Position numbers and translations under genes: made by a program. A stretch of 12,762 bases of DNA from a bacterium (GTDB lineage: Bacteria > Patescibacteria > Dojkabacteria > SC72): assembly GCA_029553845.1 (NCBI GenBank), contig JAKPKF010000029.1, positions 1-12,762 on the forward strand. The letters are read 5' to 3'. The notes below the pieces were generated by a model. The model was not told the origin of the DNA. It saw only the letters and a program-made list of their open reading frames with translations, and searched no databases. Shown in pieces: positions 1 to 7,052 of the stretch; within the stretch, counting starts at the first letter, position 1; every line of letters begins with the position of its first letter.

Positions 1-692
1 TGTTTAATATCTTTTTGCTTCTTTGCTTCTTGAAAAATATATGCATATGCACCAATGAATATAAGTGTCACAATTAGTATTAAGATAATCCTGATAAATG
101 TTTCAGGTTGTATATTGATAGTGATTAAATCTGAGACATACTTTTGAAAGATTAAGTCTGCAGAAGAGAAGAGTAATATAAAAATGAATATTACTGGAAC
201 AGCCATTACAATACCTCTTACTATATGAGATAAAGTTTTTTGTTTTTTACTAACTTTGTGCAAAGAGAATAATTCTGACAGAGTACGAAACAGGGGAAGA
301 ATGAACTTTAATGGAAGAAAGATGATCTTTATATAATCTTTCATCAAAAAGTTACTGACCTTATTCCCATATACTGTCTTGGCTATTAATAACAAAAGTA
401 TTAAGGAAATACATACATTAAAAAAAGTAAGCAAAGTACTTGTACGAATAAAAACCATTGTACTAAAGAAAACTAGTGGAATTAAAAGCCAAACCACTTG
501 TTTGTTTATTTGTTTTTTAAGAATATGAGAGATAGCGAAAAGACCTAATACAATGAAGATAACATATATGGGAAAAGTGATACCAGGTATTTTGTCATAG
601 AAAAAATAGTCAAAGAGTAGGCCTAATATCAGAGAAATCCCTAATATTAATCCCGTTTTATTATTAGGAGTATGTGTTTTTAAGATGTTCAT
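1..692 (-). CDS. DUF4173-like multi-pass membrane protein (partial, N-terminal 230 residues)
   Basis: The gene starts with ATG at 692 (minus strand) and stays open to the left edge, so the C-terminus is missing. The translated part (MNILKTHTPNNKTGLILGIS...) is strongly hydrophobic, with about six or seven membrane segments broken by short basic loops. A stretch near residues 163-185 (RGIVMAVPVIFIFILLFSSA followed by D) resembles the 'alp.l..f..LF.SAD' signature I associate with DUF4173/DUF4153 membrane proteins, whose function is unknown. No Shine-Dalgarno motif precedes the start. A good extended -10 promoter ends 15 nt upstream, so the gene probably has its own short-leader transcript. The family call rests on recalled motif similarity only; it could be another polytopic membrane protein. 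Confidence 0.6.
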   Translation of the reverse strand, partial: MNILKTHTPNNKTGLILGISLILGLLFDYFFYDKIPGITFPIYVIFIVLGLFAISHILKKQINKQVVWLLIPLVFFSTMVFIRTSTLLTFFNVCISLILLLLIAKTVYGNKVSNFLMKDYIKIIFLPLKFILPLFRTLSELFSLHKVSKKQKTLSHIVRGIVMAVPVIFIFILLFSSADLIFQKYVSDLITINIQPETFIRIILILIVTLIFIGAYAYIFQEAKKQKDIK

Positions 693-707
693 AAGAGTAC
701 TGTTAAT

Positions 708-736
708 ATACTACCACTGTATCTACTATGAGTCAA
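708..736 (-). promoter_or_regulatory. Extended -10 promoter for the DUF4173-like gene
   Basis: On the minus strand a -35 box TTGACT (731-736) is followed, after exactly 17 nt, by TAGTAT (708-713). TGG lies directly before the -10, giving the extended form TGnTAGTAT. The predicted transcription start, near 701, leaves a leader of only about 8-9 nt before the ATG at 692. The rest of the 693-807 gap shows no terminator-like hairpin. Confidence 0.6.
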
Positions 737-807
737 AACAGAATTAACAAAGGAAAGGAATAAATTACAAGAAGAAGTAAACATTAAATTTATTAATGAA
801 AGACAAC

Positions 808-1608
808 CTAGTCTAAATCTCTCTTCATTCCATTAACATGCCTCGTTAACCTCTGTTTTAAAGAATCAAACCTGTTATTATCAAAATTCTTTAAAGACAC
901 AGGTATCTCTGTAGCATACATCTTATTCCTATCTGGATTCCTATAATCTGCTATAGATAAATATATACCAGAAATTGTCTTCTTAATTATAATTGCATAC
1001 TGCTTCCTTTCTTGTTCATCCTCAAAAGAGAACATAATCTCTTCAATTGACTTGTAGGCTAGCTCATTTGCCTTTTCCCTAAATCTCTTTGATTGATCAA
1101 TAAAACTAACATCTAAATTCTTTCTGGCTTCAATCTGTTGCAAAGAAAGATTTACTTTATCGAAAGCTTTTTCATCATTAAAAAGATAATCCTCCTCTAT
1201 ACGTTTAACATATTCTGTAGCACTAGAATTATTCTTCAAATTTTGCACAGTAAACTTTAAAATCTCTTTTTCAGAACCATTCCTCTTGAACTCGTAGGCC
1301 TCAACGCTATGTATTCTCTTCAAATCTCCTCTGTCTAGAGTTTTCTTTGTGGTACCAAAAAGCTCAACATTTGATGGATATTCAACTACTTCAATTGCCC
1401 TTAATTCAAGTCTCTGTATATCGTTATTCAAGATAGGATACTCTCGTAAAACCTCCTGACCCTTGTTAAAAATCTCTTTTAATTCATCAGAGAGTCCAGT
1501 CGAATCCTTCAAATCTGTAAATGGTCCAGGAAGAGGATTCTGCTCAAAACGAGAAATATCATTATATTGGGGTTGTTCAGGCACCTGCGATGAATTAAAA
1601 TCACTCAT
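808..1608 (-). CDS. Hypothetical protein, 266 aa, unrecognised
   Basis: This is a complete soluble protein that I do not recognise. It has no signal peptide or membrane segment. The first ~35 residues are Gln/Pro/Asn-rich and probably disordered. The rest is highly charged, with a predicted helical stretch around residues 150-200 (LQQIEARKNL... and later DEQERKQYAIIIKK). A mixed alpha/beta region near 60-125 contains VELFGTTKKTLDRGDLKR. The C-terminus ends with the basic segment LKQRLTRHVNGMKRDLD. Codon use matches its neighbours, so recent transfer is not suggested. It follows the HAD-like gene by 57 nt in the same direction, with a candidate promoter in that gap. No function can be assigned. 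Confidence 0.75.
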   Translation of the reverse strand: MSDFNSSQVPEQPQYNDISRFEQNPLPGPFTDLKDSTGLSDELKEIFNKGQEVLREYPILNNDIQRLELRAIEVVEYPSNVELFGTTKKTLDRGDLKRIHSVEAYEFKRNGSEKEILKFTVQNLKNNSSATEYVKRIEEDYLFNDEKAFDKVNLSLQQIEARKNLDVSFIDQSKRFREKANELAYKSIEEIMFSFEDEQERKQYAIIIKKTISGIYLSIADYRNPDRNKMYATEIPVSLKNFDNNRFDSLKQRLTRHVNGMKRDLD

Positions 1609-1636
1609 ATTTAGGCAGAATTACATTAATATATCT

Positions 1637-1665
1637 AATTTATCAATTACTCATGCACTAGTCAA
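1637..1665 (-). promoter_or_regulatory. Candidate promoter for the 266-aa hypothetical gene
   Basis: On the minus strand TTGACT (1660-1665) lies immediately downstream of the HAD-like gene's stop codon. It is followed after 17 nt by TAAATT (1637-1642). The -35 is identical to that of the promoter at 708-736. The -10 matches only 4 of 6 consensus bases, and an alternative TATATT lies slightly downstream, so the exact start is uncertain. Confidence 0.4.
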
Positions 1666-2250
1666 TTACCTCTTTATTACAAGATTAACAATCCTTATAT
1701 CGAAACCACAATCTACCTCTAACTTTTTTGCTAAATATCCAAGAAAATGACTTCTAAATGGAGATACAAAACTATGATCTTCTACAGAATAAATTATTAA
1801 ACTCTCCCTGTTCTGTACATATTCCATTATCTTACAAAGCAAATTATCACAACCCTTTTTATTTAGTCCTGGCAACTGCCTATTTAAAGAGGTAAACATG
1901 GGAACATCACAAATCTCTTTTACAACTTGTATCATTTCTTTACTATTCCAAAACACCCTCTCATAATCATTCCTGTTAGTTACAATTGCTACATTCTTAT
2001 CTACAAAAACATCAGATACCAAAGTACAGAAAGAATTTTTAACACTCTCAGTTATAGTAGGAGTTACAAAATGGGAAACGATTGGCAATTTTAAAATATT
2101 CTCTGCAAAAAGAGTACCATCTATATCCACCAAACAGAACTTACTCTCATCTTCTACTGTATTCTCTTTAAGATAATCTACTGCCTCTTCAAAAGACTTA
2201 ACTACAATTTCACTGTAACTATTATCTCTTTCTTGATTACTTGTTTCCAT
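1666..2250 (-). CDS. HAD-superfamily hydrolase-like protein
   Basis: This 194-aa protein carries the start of a haloacid-dehalogenase (HAD) fold. Motif I is CLVDIDGTLF, with the nucleophile D42 and acid/base D44. Motif II is AIVTNRND, with T91. A lysine pair sits at K131-K132 in LPGLNKKGCDN, and an acidic IIYSVEDHSF segment (E157, D158) sits where motif IV binds Mg2+. Family knowledge suggests phosphoryl transfer, probably phosphatase activity, on an unknown substrate. The insert between motifs I and II (residues ~50-85) is too short for a large cap domain. Motif IV is not the usual DD or GDxxxD, so activity is plausible but unproven. The ATG at 2250 overlaps the end of dus by 14 bp, which suggests co-transcription and coupling. 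Confidence 0.65.
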   Translation of the reverse strand: METSNQERDNSYSEIVVKSFEEAVDYLKENTVEDESKFCLVDIDGTLFAENILKLPIVSHFVTPTITESVKNSFCTLVSDVFVDKNVAIVTNRNDYERVFWNSKEMIQVVKEICDVPMFTSLNRQLPGLNKKGCDNLLCKIMEYVQNRESLIIYSVEDHSFVSPFRSHFLGYLAKKLEVDCGFDIRIVNLVIKR

Positions 2251-3169
2251 TTTTCTCGATTATTATTTTAATTTCTTCAAAAGTCCTTGTATTCATCAAC
2301 TCCTCTCTTAGTTTACCCGCTCCATCAAAACCACTAACATATGCCTTAATATATTTCTTCTGTATATTGAAATTCTTCTCCTCACCATATACCTGTTCAA
2401 ATATCTCTAAATGTTTTTTTAATGTTTCTAACCTTTCCTTTTTGGATATATCCTCTCTTCCAGAAAAAAGCCATGGATTTGTTAAAATCCCCCTTCCAAC
2501 CATATATCCATCTAAACCATACTGCTTTGCCAGTTCCTCTCCTTGCATAGTACTTTTAATATCTCCGTTACCAATTAACAAAGTATCTGGAGATATTTCA
2601 TCTCTTAATTCTTTAATCTCTTTGAATATGTCCCACTTAGATGGAGTAGAGTAGCCCTCCTTTGCTAATCTCCCATGCACAGTTAACATGGCTAACTTTT
2701 TAGAAAGTAAAAACTCTATCCAAGAGTAATCTATCTTGTCATACCCAATTCTAGTCTTAACAGATACGGGAATATCCTTGGCATTCTTCTTAACCACATC
2801 TATTATCTCACCACTTAGCTCTCTTTCTTTAATTAGTGCAGAACCACCACCAGTCTTTAGTACATCTCTGACAGAACAACCCATATTGATATCTATACCA
2901 TCGGGTTTAATCTTTTTAACAATCTCTTTAGTTGCTTTAGCAAAGTTCTCAGGAGAGTTTCCCCAAAGTTGTACTATGATTGGCCTCTCTATATCCTCAA
3001 AGGATATTCTCTTTGCAACAACATCTTTACCCTCCGAACAGTAACCATTAACATTCATAAACTCAGTAAAGAATATATCTGGTTTTCCAATATCACAAAG
3101 AATTTGTCTAAAAACAGTATCTGTGACATCCTCCATAGGAGCGAGGATTTTTAGTAATTTACCTTCCAT
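2237..3169 (-). CDS. dus: tRNA-dihydrouridine synthase (Dus family)
   Basis: A flavoenzyme that reduces specific uridines to dihydrouridine in tRNA using FMN and NADPH. Family marks from the N-terminus are ILAPMEDVTDTVFRQ (FMN-binding TIM-barrel start), FFTEFMN, and DINMGC with the catalytic Cys98 followed by KTGGGSALIK. Further on come VSVKTRIGYD, LTVHGRLAKEGYSTP with the active-site His, LLIGNGDI, and DGYMVGRGILTNPW (phosphate binding). The usual NxGCP is GCS here. Starting at ATG 3169 gives 310 aa, normal for the family. The frame stays open to 3295, but that extension (a Leu/Ser repeat) would overlap the divergent gene and lies before the conserved fold. An extended -10 box sits 5 nt upstream of 3169. 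It appears DusB-like, but the paralogue type is not certain. Confidence 0.92.
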   Translation of the reverse strand: MEGKLLKILAPMEDVTDTVFRQILCDIGKPDIFFTEFMNVNGYCSEGKDVVAKRISFEDIERPIIVQLWGNSPENFAKATKEIVKKIKPDGIDINMGCSVRDVLKTGGGSALIKERELSGEIIDVVKKNAKDIPVSVKTRIGYDKIDYSWIEFLLSKKLAMLTVHGRLAKEGYSTPSKWDIFKEIKELRDEISPDTLLIGNGDIKSTMQGEELAKQYGLDGYMVGRGILTNPWLFSGREDISKKERLETLKKHLEIFEQVYGEEKNFNIQKKYIKAYVSGFDGAGKLREELMNTRTFEEIKIIIEKNGNK

Positions 3170-3174
3170 CGCCA

Positions 3175-3183
3175 ATTCTATCA
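3175..3183 (-). promoter_or_regulatory. Extended -10 box for dus, possibly leaderless
   Basis: The minus strand reads TGATAGAAT here: TGn plus TAGAAT, 5 of 6 consensus. The box ends 5 nt before the ATG at 3169, so transcription would start at or next to the start codon. There is no convincing -35 at 16-18 nt, which extended -10 promoters can tolerate. A second hexamer, TACAAT, lies at 3187-3192 and would give a leader of about 11 nt. Confidence 0.45.
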
Positions 3184-3197
3184 CATATTGTAAAAAC

Positions 3198-3226
3198 TTG
3201 AATTCTGTAAGTATTTCAAATAGACT
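3198..3226 (+). promoter_or_regulatory. Candidate promoter for the membrane protein / Clp unit
   Basis: TTGAAT (3198-3203) is followed after 17 nt by TAGACT (3221-3226). This predicts a start near 3233 and a leader of about 21 nt before the ATG at 3254. Both hexamers match consensus at 4 of 6 positions. It lies back to back with the dus -10 box. A short tandem repeat AAAGATAAAGAT (3228-3239) covers the predicted start. Confidence 0.45.
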
Positions 3227-3253
3227 TAAAGATAAAGATAAACTGCCCATAAA

Positions 3254-3655
3254 ATGGAAGTTAAAAACACAGTCTCGGATAGTTCCGGACAACAATTACT
3301 CACAGAGACAAAAACCGATTCATATTCGGCTATATTTTTGTACTTCATACAAGATTTTTTAAGATGGTGGTATGTAAGAATGCCAATATGGCATTTAAGA
3401 AAGCTTGCTCGTATTAGTGTTGTTGTTAACGACAATCTCTCACTGTCTCTGTTAGTACAAAATTTCTTCTTACCATGGCATAGAGATTATTCTATGATGG
3501 GATATGTATTTGGACTACTCATTAAAATTCTGTACATACCAATTGCTTTAATCATATATCTTACAAGCATACTAACTTACACAATCATCATACTAATTTG
3601 GTTACTACTTCCCATTGGTACACTTACATTCATTTTTACTTCAATACTTAGATAG
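3254..3655 (+). CDS. Small membrane protein paired with the tethered Clp ATPase
   Basis: A 133-aa protein with a soluble, Ser/Thr-rich N-terminus (1-25). An aromatic amphipathic region follows (FLYFIQDFLRWWYVRMPIWHL, about 28-48). Next is the motif FFLPWHRDYSMMGYVFG (71-87), and then two hydrophobic helices at about 84-105 and 108-130. I recall similar 'F.PWkRDy...G...G...R' proteins next to Clp ATPase genes in Candidate Phyla Radiation genomes, but no function is known to me. The stop lies 2 nt before the Clp start, so the two are almost certainly co-expressed, and both carry two membrane helices. I infer that they form a membrane complex. The start is supported by the promoter upstream; there is no Shine-Dalgarno motif. 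Confidence 0.8.
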   Translation: MEVKNTVSDSSGQQLLTETKTDSYSAIFLYFIQDFLRWWYVRMPIWHLRKLARISVVVNDNLSLSLLVQNFFLPWHRDYSMMGYVFGLLIKILYIPIALIIYLTSILTYTIIILIWLLLPIGTLTFIFTSILR

Positions 3656-3657
3656 TT

Positions 3658-6381
3658 ATGGCATTAGATTTTGATATGCAAGAAAAAACAATATGTGGAT
3701 ACCATAAAAGAAATACCAATAAATTTGGTATCCTTGAGAACAAATTTCCAATCTTTCAAGATGAGAATGACTCCATATTTCTTCTAACCAGAGATCATTT
3801 CTTCTCTATATCTACACCACAGATTACATCTGTTATTAAAAACTACTTAAGATACAAAAAATTTGGAGATATTAAAAGAATAGTGGCAAATATTCTTGTT
3901 CTCCCTGGTGTCTTCATTGCTCTTGCATCTATTTTGAAATATGCTGACCTCTTGGATCAATTTGAGTCCATTACTAAAATACTAGAGAGTAAGTTAGTAA
4001 ATGTACTGTTTGGTATTTCCATATTCAATGTCATAATCCTCTGGCATGATTTCTACGAAGAAAAAAGCCATCCTATTCAATTACCAAAAGCAAAGAAAAT
4101 ACAACAGAAAGAGATAGATGAGATAAAAGCAACAGGGTTTAAATTTGGAAGATATGGTCATCTAGATACTGTAAGTTTTGCTTCAGAACAAACTCTTGAA
4201 TTACTCTGTAACTTTACAAAAGACAACCAATTCCAAACATACGATCTTTTTAAATATCTTCTTAAAGAGGATTACGACATTCAGCAGATTGTAAGAAGAT
4301 CTGGGATAGAGATGTCTGTAAATGAGATGGAAGAAAAATTCAAAATCGGAGAGGATGTCATTCCAGATTATCCAATTACAGCCCTGAGAAGCATACTAAC
4401 ATACGCCATAGAGGAAGCTATCTTAACAGAAAGCAGACAGTTAGAACCTCAACATATATTTCTTGCCATACTAAGATTGTATCCACAGACTCTCAAGTAT
4501 ATACAAGCGAAAGGAATATCCATAGACATACTTAGAGAAATCTCTCTTTACAACAACAGTCTAATTGCAAAAGCACAAAGAACCAAACATCTTGATCCAA
4601 ATATCCCTTACTTTAACAAAGGTGGCATAGCTAGAAGATGGATATATGGATACACCTTCATATTAGGACACTTCAGTAAAGATTTAACTGAGGAAGTAGC
4701 AAATAACAGAGATATCTACGGTATAGGACATGATGAAGAAATTGAAAACCTTGTTTCAGTCCTTGGAAAACTTTCAAACAAAAATGCTCTTCTAATTGGT
4801 GAAGCAGGAGTAGGAAAATCTAGCTTAATACTTGGAGTTGCTCAAAGAATAAATACTGGCAATGTTCCAATACAATTAAAAGACAAACGAATTGTCCAAT
4901 TGGATATCAATGGATTAATAGCACACTCTCTAAAAATGGGAAATATTGAAGAACTAATAATGAAGGCAATGCAAGAATTAGAAAATTCCGGTAATGCAAT
5001 TCTCTACATAGATGAGATGCAAGAGCTAATCCCAGCTAAAGCTGAAGAATCTAACCATTCTTTAGCAGGAATTCTTCTTCCATATATCCTAAACAGTAAA
5101 TTCCCCATAATTGGAACTGTAAACTATTCAGATTACAAAAAATATTTCTACAGTAACGAATCCTTAAGACAAAGCTTCACAAATATTGAGGTTAAAGAAG
5201 TTTCTACTACAGATACATTGAAAATTTTGGAAACAAAGATTGCAACATTAGAAAAGAATTTTAATTGCTACATTACATTCCCAGCATTAGTTGCTTCTGT
5301 AGAACTAGCTTACAGATATATCAAGGAAAGAAAACTTCCAAGTAGTGCAGTACAGACTATTGAAGCTACATGCTCATGGGCACAATCAAATAACATCCAG
5401 AAGATAACAGCAGAGCATGTTTCCAAAGCTATCTCCATACAGAAGAACATAAACATAACAGATATAGACCAAGAAGAAAGTAATAAATTAAGAAAACTAG
5501 AAGAGAATATACGGAAAAAAATCATCGGACAGGACGAAGCAGTTATTGCAATTACTGAGTCTCTCCGAAGAGCAAGAACAGATATTAGAAATCCGGAAAA
5601 ACCAATTGGAGTTTTTCTTTTTATGGGTCCAACAGGTGTAGGAAAAACATATCTTGCGAAGGTAGTAGGGGAAGAATTTTTTGGAAACAAGAGTGACATA
5701 ATTAGAGTAGATATGTCAGAGTACCAAGATATAAATAGTGTAGATAAATTCCTTGGGACGACACAGGGTAACAATGTATTTGGACAAACAAATATTACCC
5801 TCGTTGACAGAGTTAAGAGTAATCCTTACACAGTAGTTCTCTTTGACGAAATAGAGAAGGCAAATCCTAAAATCCTTAATCTTTTCCTTCAGATTTTCGA
5901 TGAAGGAAGACTCACAAGTGCAGCGGGAGAAACAGTAGATTTTACCAATACTATTATCGTTTGTACAAGCAATATTGGAAGTGGAATTCTTCTTCAGGCA
6001 CTAGAGCAGGATGAAGCACTGTGGGGAGAAGCAAAAGACAGAGCCATGATAGAGCTTAGACAATCACTAAGTCCAGAGTTACTAAATCGTTTTGACAGAG
6101 TCATTGTGTTCTCACCATTAGATATAAATCAGCTTAAGAATGTTGCAGAACTTCTTCTAACAGAACTTAAGGAAAGAATGATAGATAAAGGTATAAATAT
6201 TAAATGGACAGACCAGATACCAATGCTCATCGCAAACAAAGCCAACGAGCCAGGAATGGGTGCAAGACCTCTTAAAAGATATATACAAGATAAAATAGAG
6301 GGACAGATTGCAAAGGAAATTATTGAAGGAAATCTCAAATCCGGAAGTGAGATAGATATAAAGGAGAATTGGATAATATAA
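3658..6381 (+). CDS. Membrane-tethered double-AAA+ Clp/Hsp100-type ATPase
   Basis: A 907-aa two-ring unfoldase of the ClpA/B/C family. Order: N-terminal soluble part (1-70); two membrane helices (about 75-97 and 112-132); two divergent Clp-N repeats (about 170-295); a linker with RWIYGYTFILGHFSKDLT; AAA ring D1 with Walker A GEAGVGKS (381-388) and Walker B ILYIDE (D452, E453); AAA ring D2 with Walker A GPTGVGKT (657-664), Walker B VLFDE (D730, E731), arginine finger R811 and sensor-2 GAR (R870). Oddities: D1 has SLRQSF (502-507) where LERRF normally supplies two arginine fingers; the D1 pore-loop Tyr position is Lys426; D2 has NNVFG instead of GYVG. The coiled-coil middle domain is absent, and no IGF/VGF ClpP-binding loop is seen after the TSNIGSG segment. 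A ClpP-independent unfoldase or disaggregase at the membrane is therefore more likely than a ClpP partner. Confidence 0.9.
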   Translation: MALDFDMQEKTICGYHKRNTNKFGILENKFPIFQDENDSIFLLTRDHFFSISTPQITSVIKNYLRYKKFGDIKRIVANILVLPGVFIALASILKYADLLDQFESITKILESKLVNVLFGISIFNVIILWHDFYEEKSHPIQLPKAKKIQQKEIDEIKATGFKFGRYGHLDTVSFASEQTLELLCNFTKDNQFQTYDLFKYLLKEDYDIQQIVRRSGIEMSVNEMEEKFKIGEDVIPDYPITALRSILTYAIEEAILTESRQLEPQHIFLAILRLYPQTLKYIQAKGISIDILREISLYNNSLIAKAQRTKHLDPNIPYFNKGGIARRWIYGYTFILGHFSKDLTEEVANNRDIYGIGHDEEIENLVSVLGKLSNKNALLIGEAGVGKSSLILGVAQRINTGNVPIQLKDKRIVQLDINGLIAHSLKMGNIEELIMKAMQELENSGNAILYIDEMQELIPAKAEESNHSLAGILLPYILNSKFPIIGTVNYSDYKKYFYSNESLRQSFTNIEVKEVSTTDTLKILETKIATLEKNFNCYITFPALVASVELAYRYIKERKLPSSAVQTIEATCSWAQSNNIQKITAEHVSKAISIQKNINITDIDQEESNKLRKLEENIRKKIIGQDEAVIAITESLRRARTDIRNPEKPIGVFLFMGPTGVGKTYLAKVVGEEFFGNKSDIIRVDMSEYQDINSVDKFLGTTQGNNVFGQTNITLVDRVKSNPYTVVLFDEIEKANPKILNLFLQIFDEGRLTSAAGETVDFTNTIIVCTSNIGSGILLQALEQDEALWGEAKDRAMIELRQSLSPELLNRFDRVIVFSPLDINQLKNVAELLLTELKERMIDKGINIKWTDQIPMLIANKANEPGMGARPLKRYIQDKIEGQIAKEIIEGNLKSGSEIDIKENWII

Positions 6382-6385
6382 AAAG

Positions 6386-6414
6386 TTGAAAAATACGCAG
6401 TTATCCCATATAAT
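6386..6414 (+). promoter_or_regulatory. Strong sigma-70-type promoter for rpmF-nusB-rnc
   Basis: TTGAAA (6386-6391), a 17-nt spacer and a perfect TATAAT (6409-6414). This is the best consensus promoter in the window. The predicted start, near 6421, gives a leader of about 23 nt, with no Shine-Dalgarno motif before the ATG at 6444. It begins 5 nt after the Clp stop codon and separates the ribosomal block from the Clp unit. Confidence 0.75.
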
Positions 6415-6443
6415 CTCAAAGTTAATATATACGAATTTTAACC

Positions 6444-6617
6444 ATGGGTGCACTACCAAAAAGAAGAATATCCAAAGGGAGGAAGAACAGAAGAAGAGCT
6501 CAAGATGGATTGAAAGTTACATCTCTTTCTAAATGTCCTAAATGTGGAAATATGAAGAGAGCACATTTTGAATGTCCAAGTTGTGGCTTCTATAAAGAAA
6601 TTAAAGAAACTAAATAA
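6444..6617 (+). CDS. rpmF: 50S ribosomal protein bL32
   Basis: A 57-aa protein, normal length for bL32. It begins MGALPKRRISKGRKNRRRAQ, the basic rRNA-binding N-terminus typical of the family (usually MAVPKRKTSK...RR). A zinc ribbon follows with C31-P-K-C34 and C44-P-S-C47, so this is the four-Cys, zinc-binding form. The protein binds 23S rRNA in the large subunit. The ATG at 6444 follows a near-consensus promoter. The stop TAA at 6615-6617 directly abuts the nusB start (TAAATG), so the genes are co-transcribed and probably translationally coupled. Confidence 0.95.
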   Translation: MGALPKRRISKGRKNRRRAQDGLKVTSLSKCPKCGNMKRAHFECPSCGFYKEIKETK

Positions 6618-7052
6618 ATGAAAAGAGCGACTGACCCTAGACATTTAGCAAGAGTCCTGGCACTACAGGAACTTTTCTCAAAAGATTTTAACAAAGATAG
6701 CGTTAATACAGATACTATTCCTCTTACAGAGTTAATTGAGTTAGATGAAATTACACAATACGACACAAAGTTATATGAGAAAATTAAAGAGGGAGTTATA
6801 GATAATAACACAGAGATAGATTCAATCATTACAAAATATGCACCTCAATGGCCATTAGATCAGATAAAACTTGTTGACCTTCAAATTCTTAGAATAGCAA
6901 TATTTGAGGGATTCATTGGTAAAATAACACCTCCAAAAGTAGCTCTAGACGAAGCAATTGAGATTGCCAAAGAGTTTGGAGGAGAAACAAGTAGTAAATT
7001 TGTAAATGGTGTTTTAGGTGCAATATATGAAGAAACAAATGGAAAAGTTTAA
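6618..7052 (+). CDS. nusB: Transcription antitermination factor NusB
   Basis: A 144-aa all-helical RNA-binding protein, normal length for NusB. It binds boxA RNA with ribosomal protein S10 and supports antitermination in rRNA operons. Family signs are the N-terminal RHLARVLALQELFSKDF, the central WPLDQIKLVDLQILRIAIFE, and the C-terminal PPKVALDEAIEIAKEFGGETSSKFVNGVLGAIYEE, which is close to the NusB consensus. It starts immediately after the rpmF stop, with no Shine-Dalgarno motif, and its end overlaps the start of RNase III. The position between ribosomal protein and RNase III genes fits a role in rRNA synthesis and processing. Confidence 0.96.
   Translation: MKRATDPRHLARVLALQELFSKDFNKDSVNTDTIPLTELIELDEITQYDTKLYEKIKEGVIDNNTEIDSIITKYAPQWPLDQIKLVDLQILRIAIFEGFIGKITPPKVALDEAIEIAKEFGGETSSKFVNGVLGAIYEETNGKV

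Noticed and set aside
1463..1750. 95-codon plus-strand frame across the hypothetical/HAD-like junction
   Set aside because: It is antisense to two better-supported genes and has no recognisable motif.
2241..3044. Plus-strand open frames opposite dus
   Set aside because: They mirror the dus coding frame, are hydrophobic and Ser/Pro-rich, and resemble no family.
3170..3295. N-terminal extension of the dus frame to an ATG at 3295 or 3250
   Set aside because: The extra residues (a Leu/Ser repeat and hydrophobic sequence) lie before the conserved Dus start, would overlap the divergent gene, and contain its promoter. ATG 3169 gives the normal length.
5310..5774. 154-codon open frame on the minus strand inside the Clp gene
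   Set aside because: It is fully antisense to the conserved D2 Walker A region, with Ser/Phe/Leu-rich shadow composition and no start context.
6129..6829. Several overlapping minus-strand frames opposite the Clp end, rpmF and nusB
   Set aside because: They are antisense to clear bL32 and NusB genes, and their composition is that of reverse-strand shadows.
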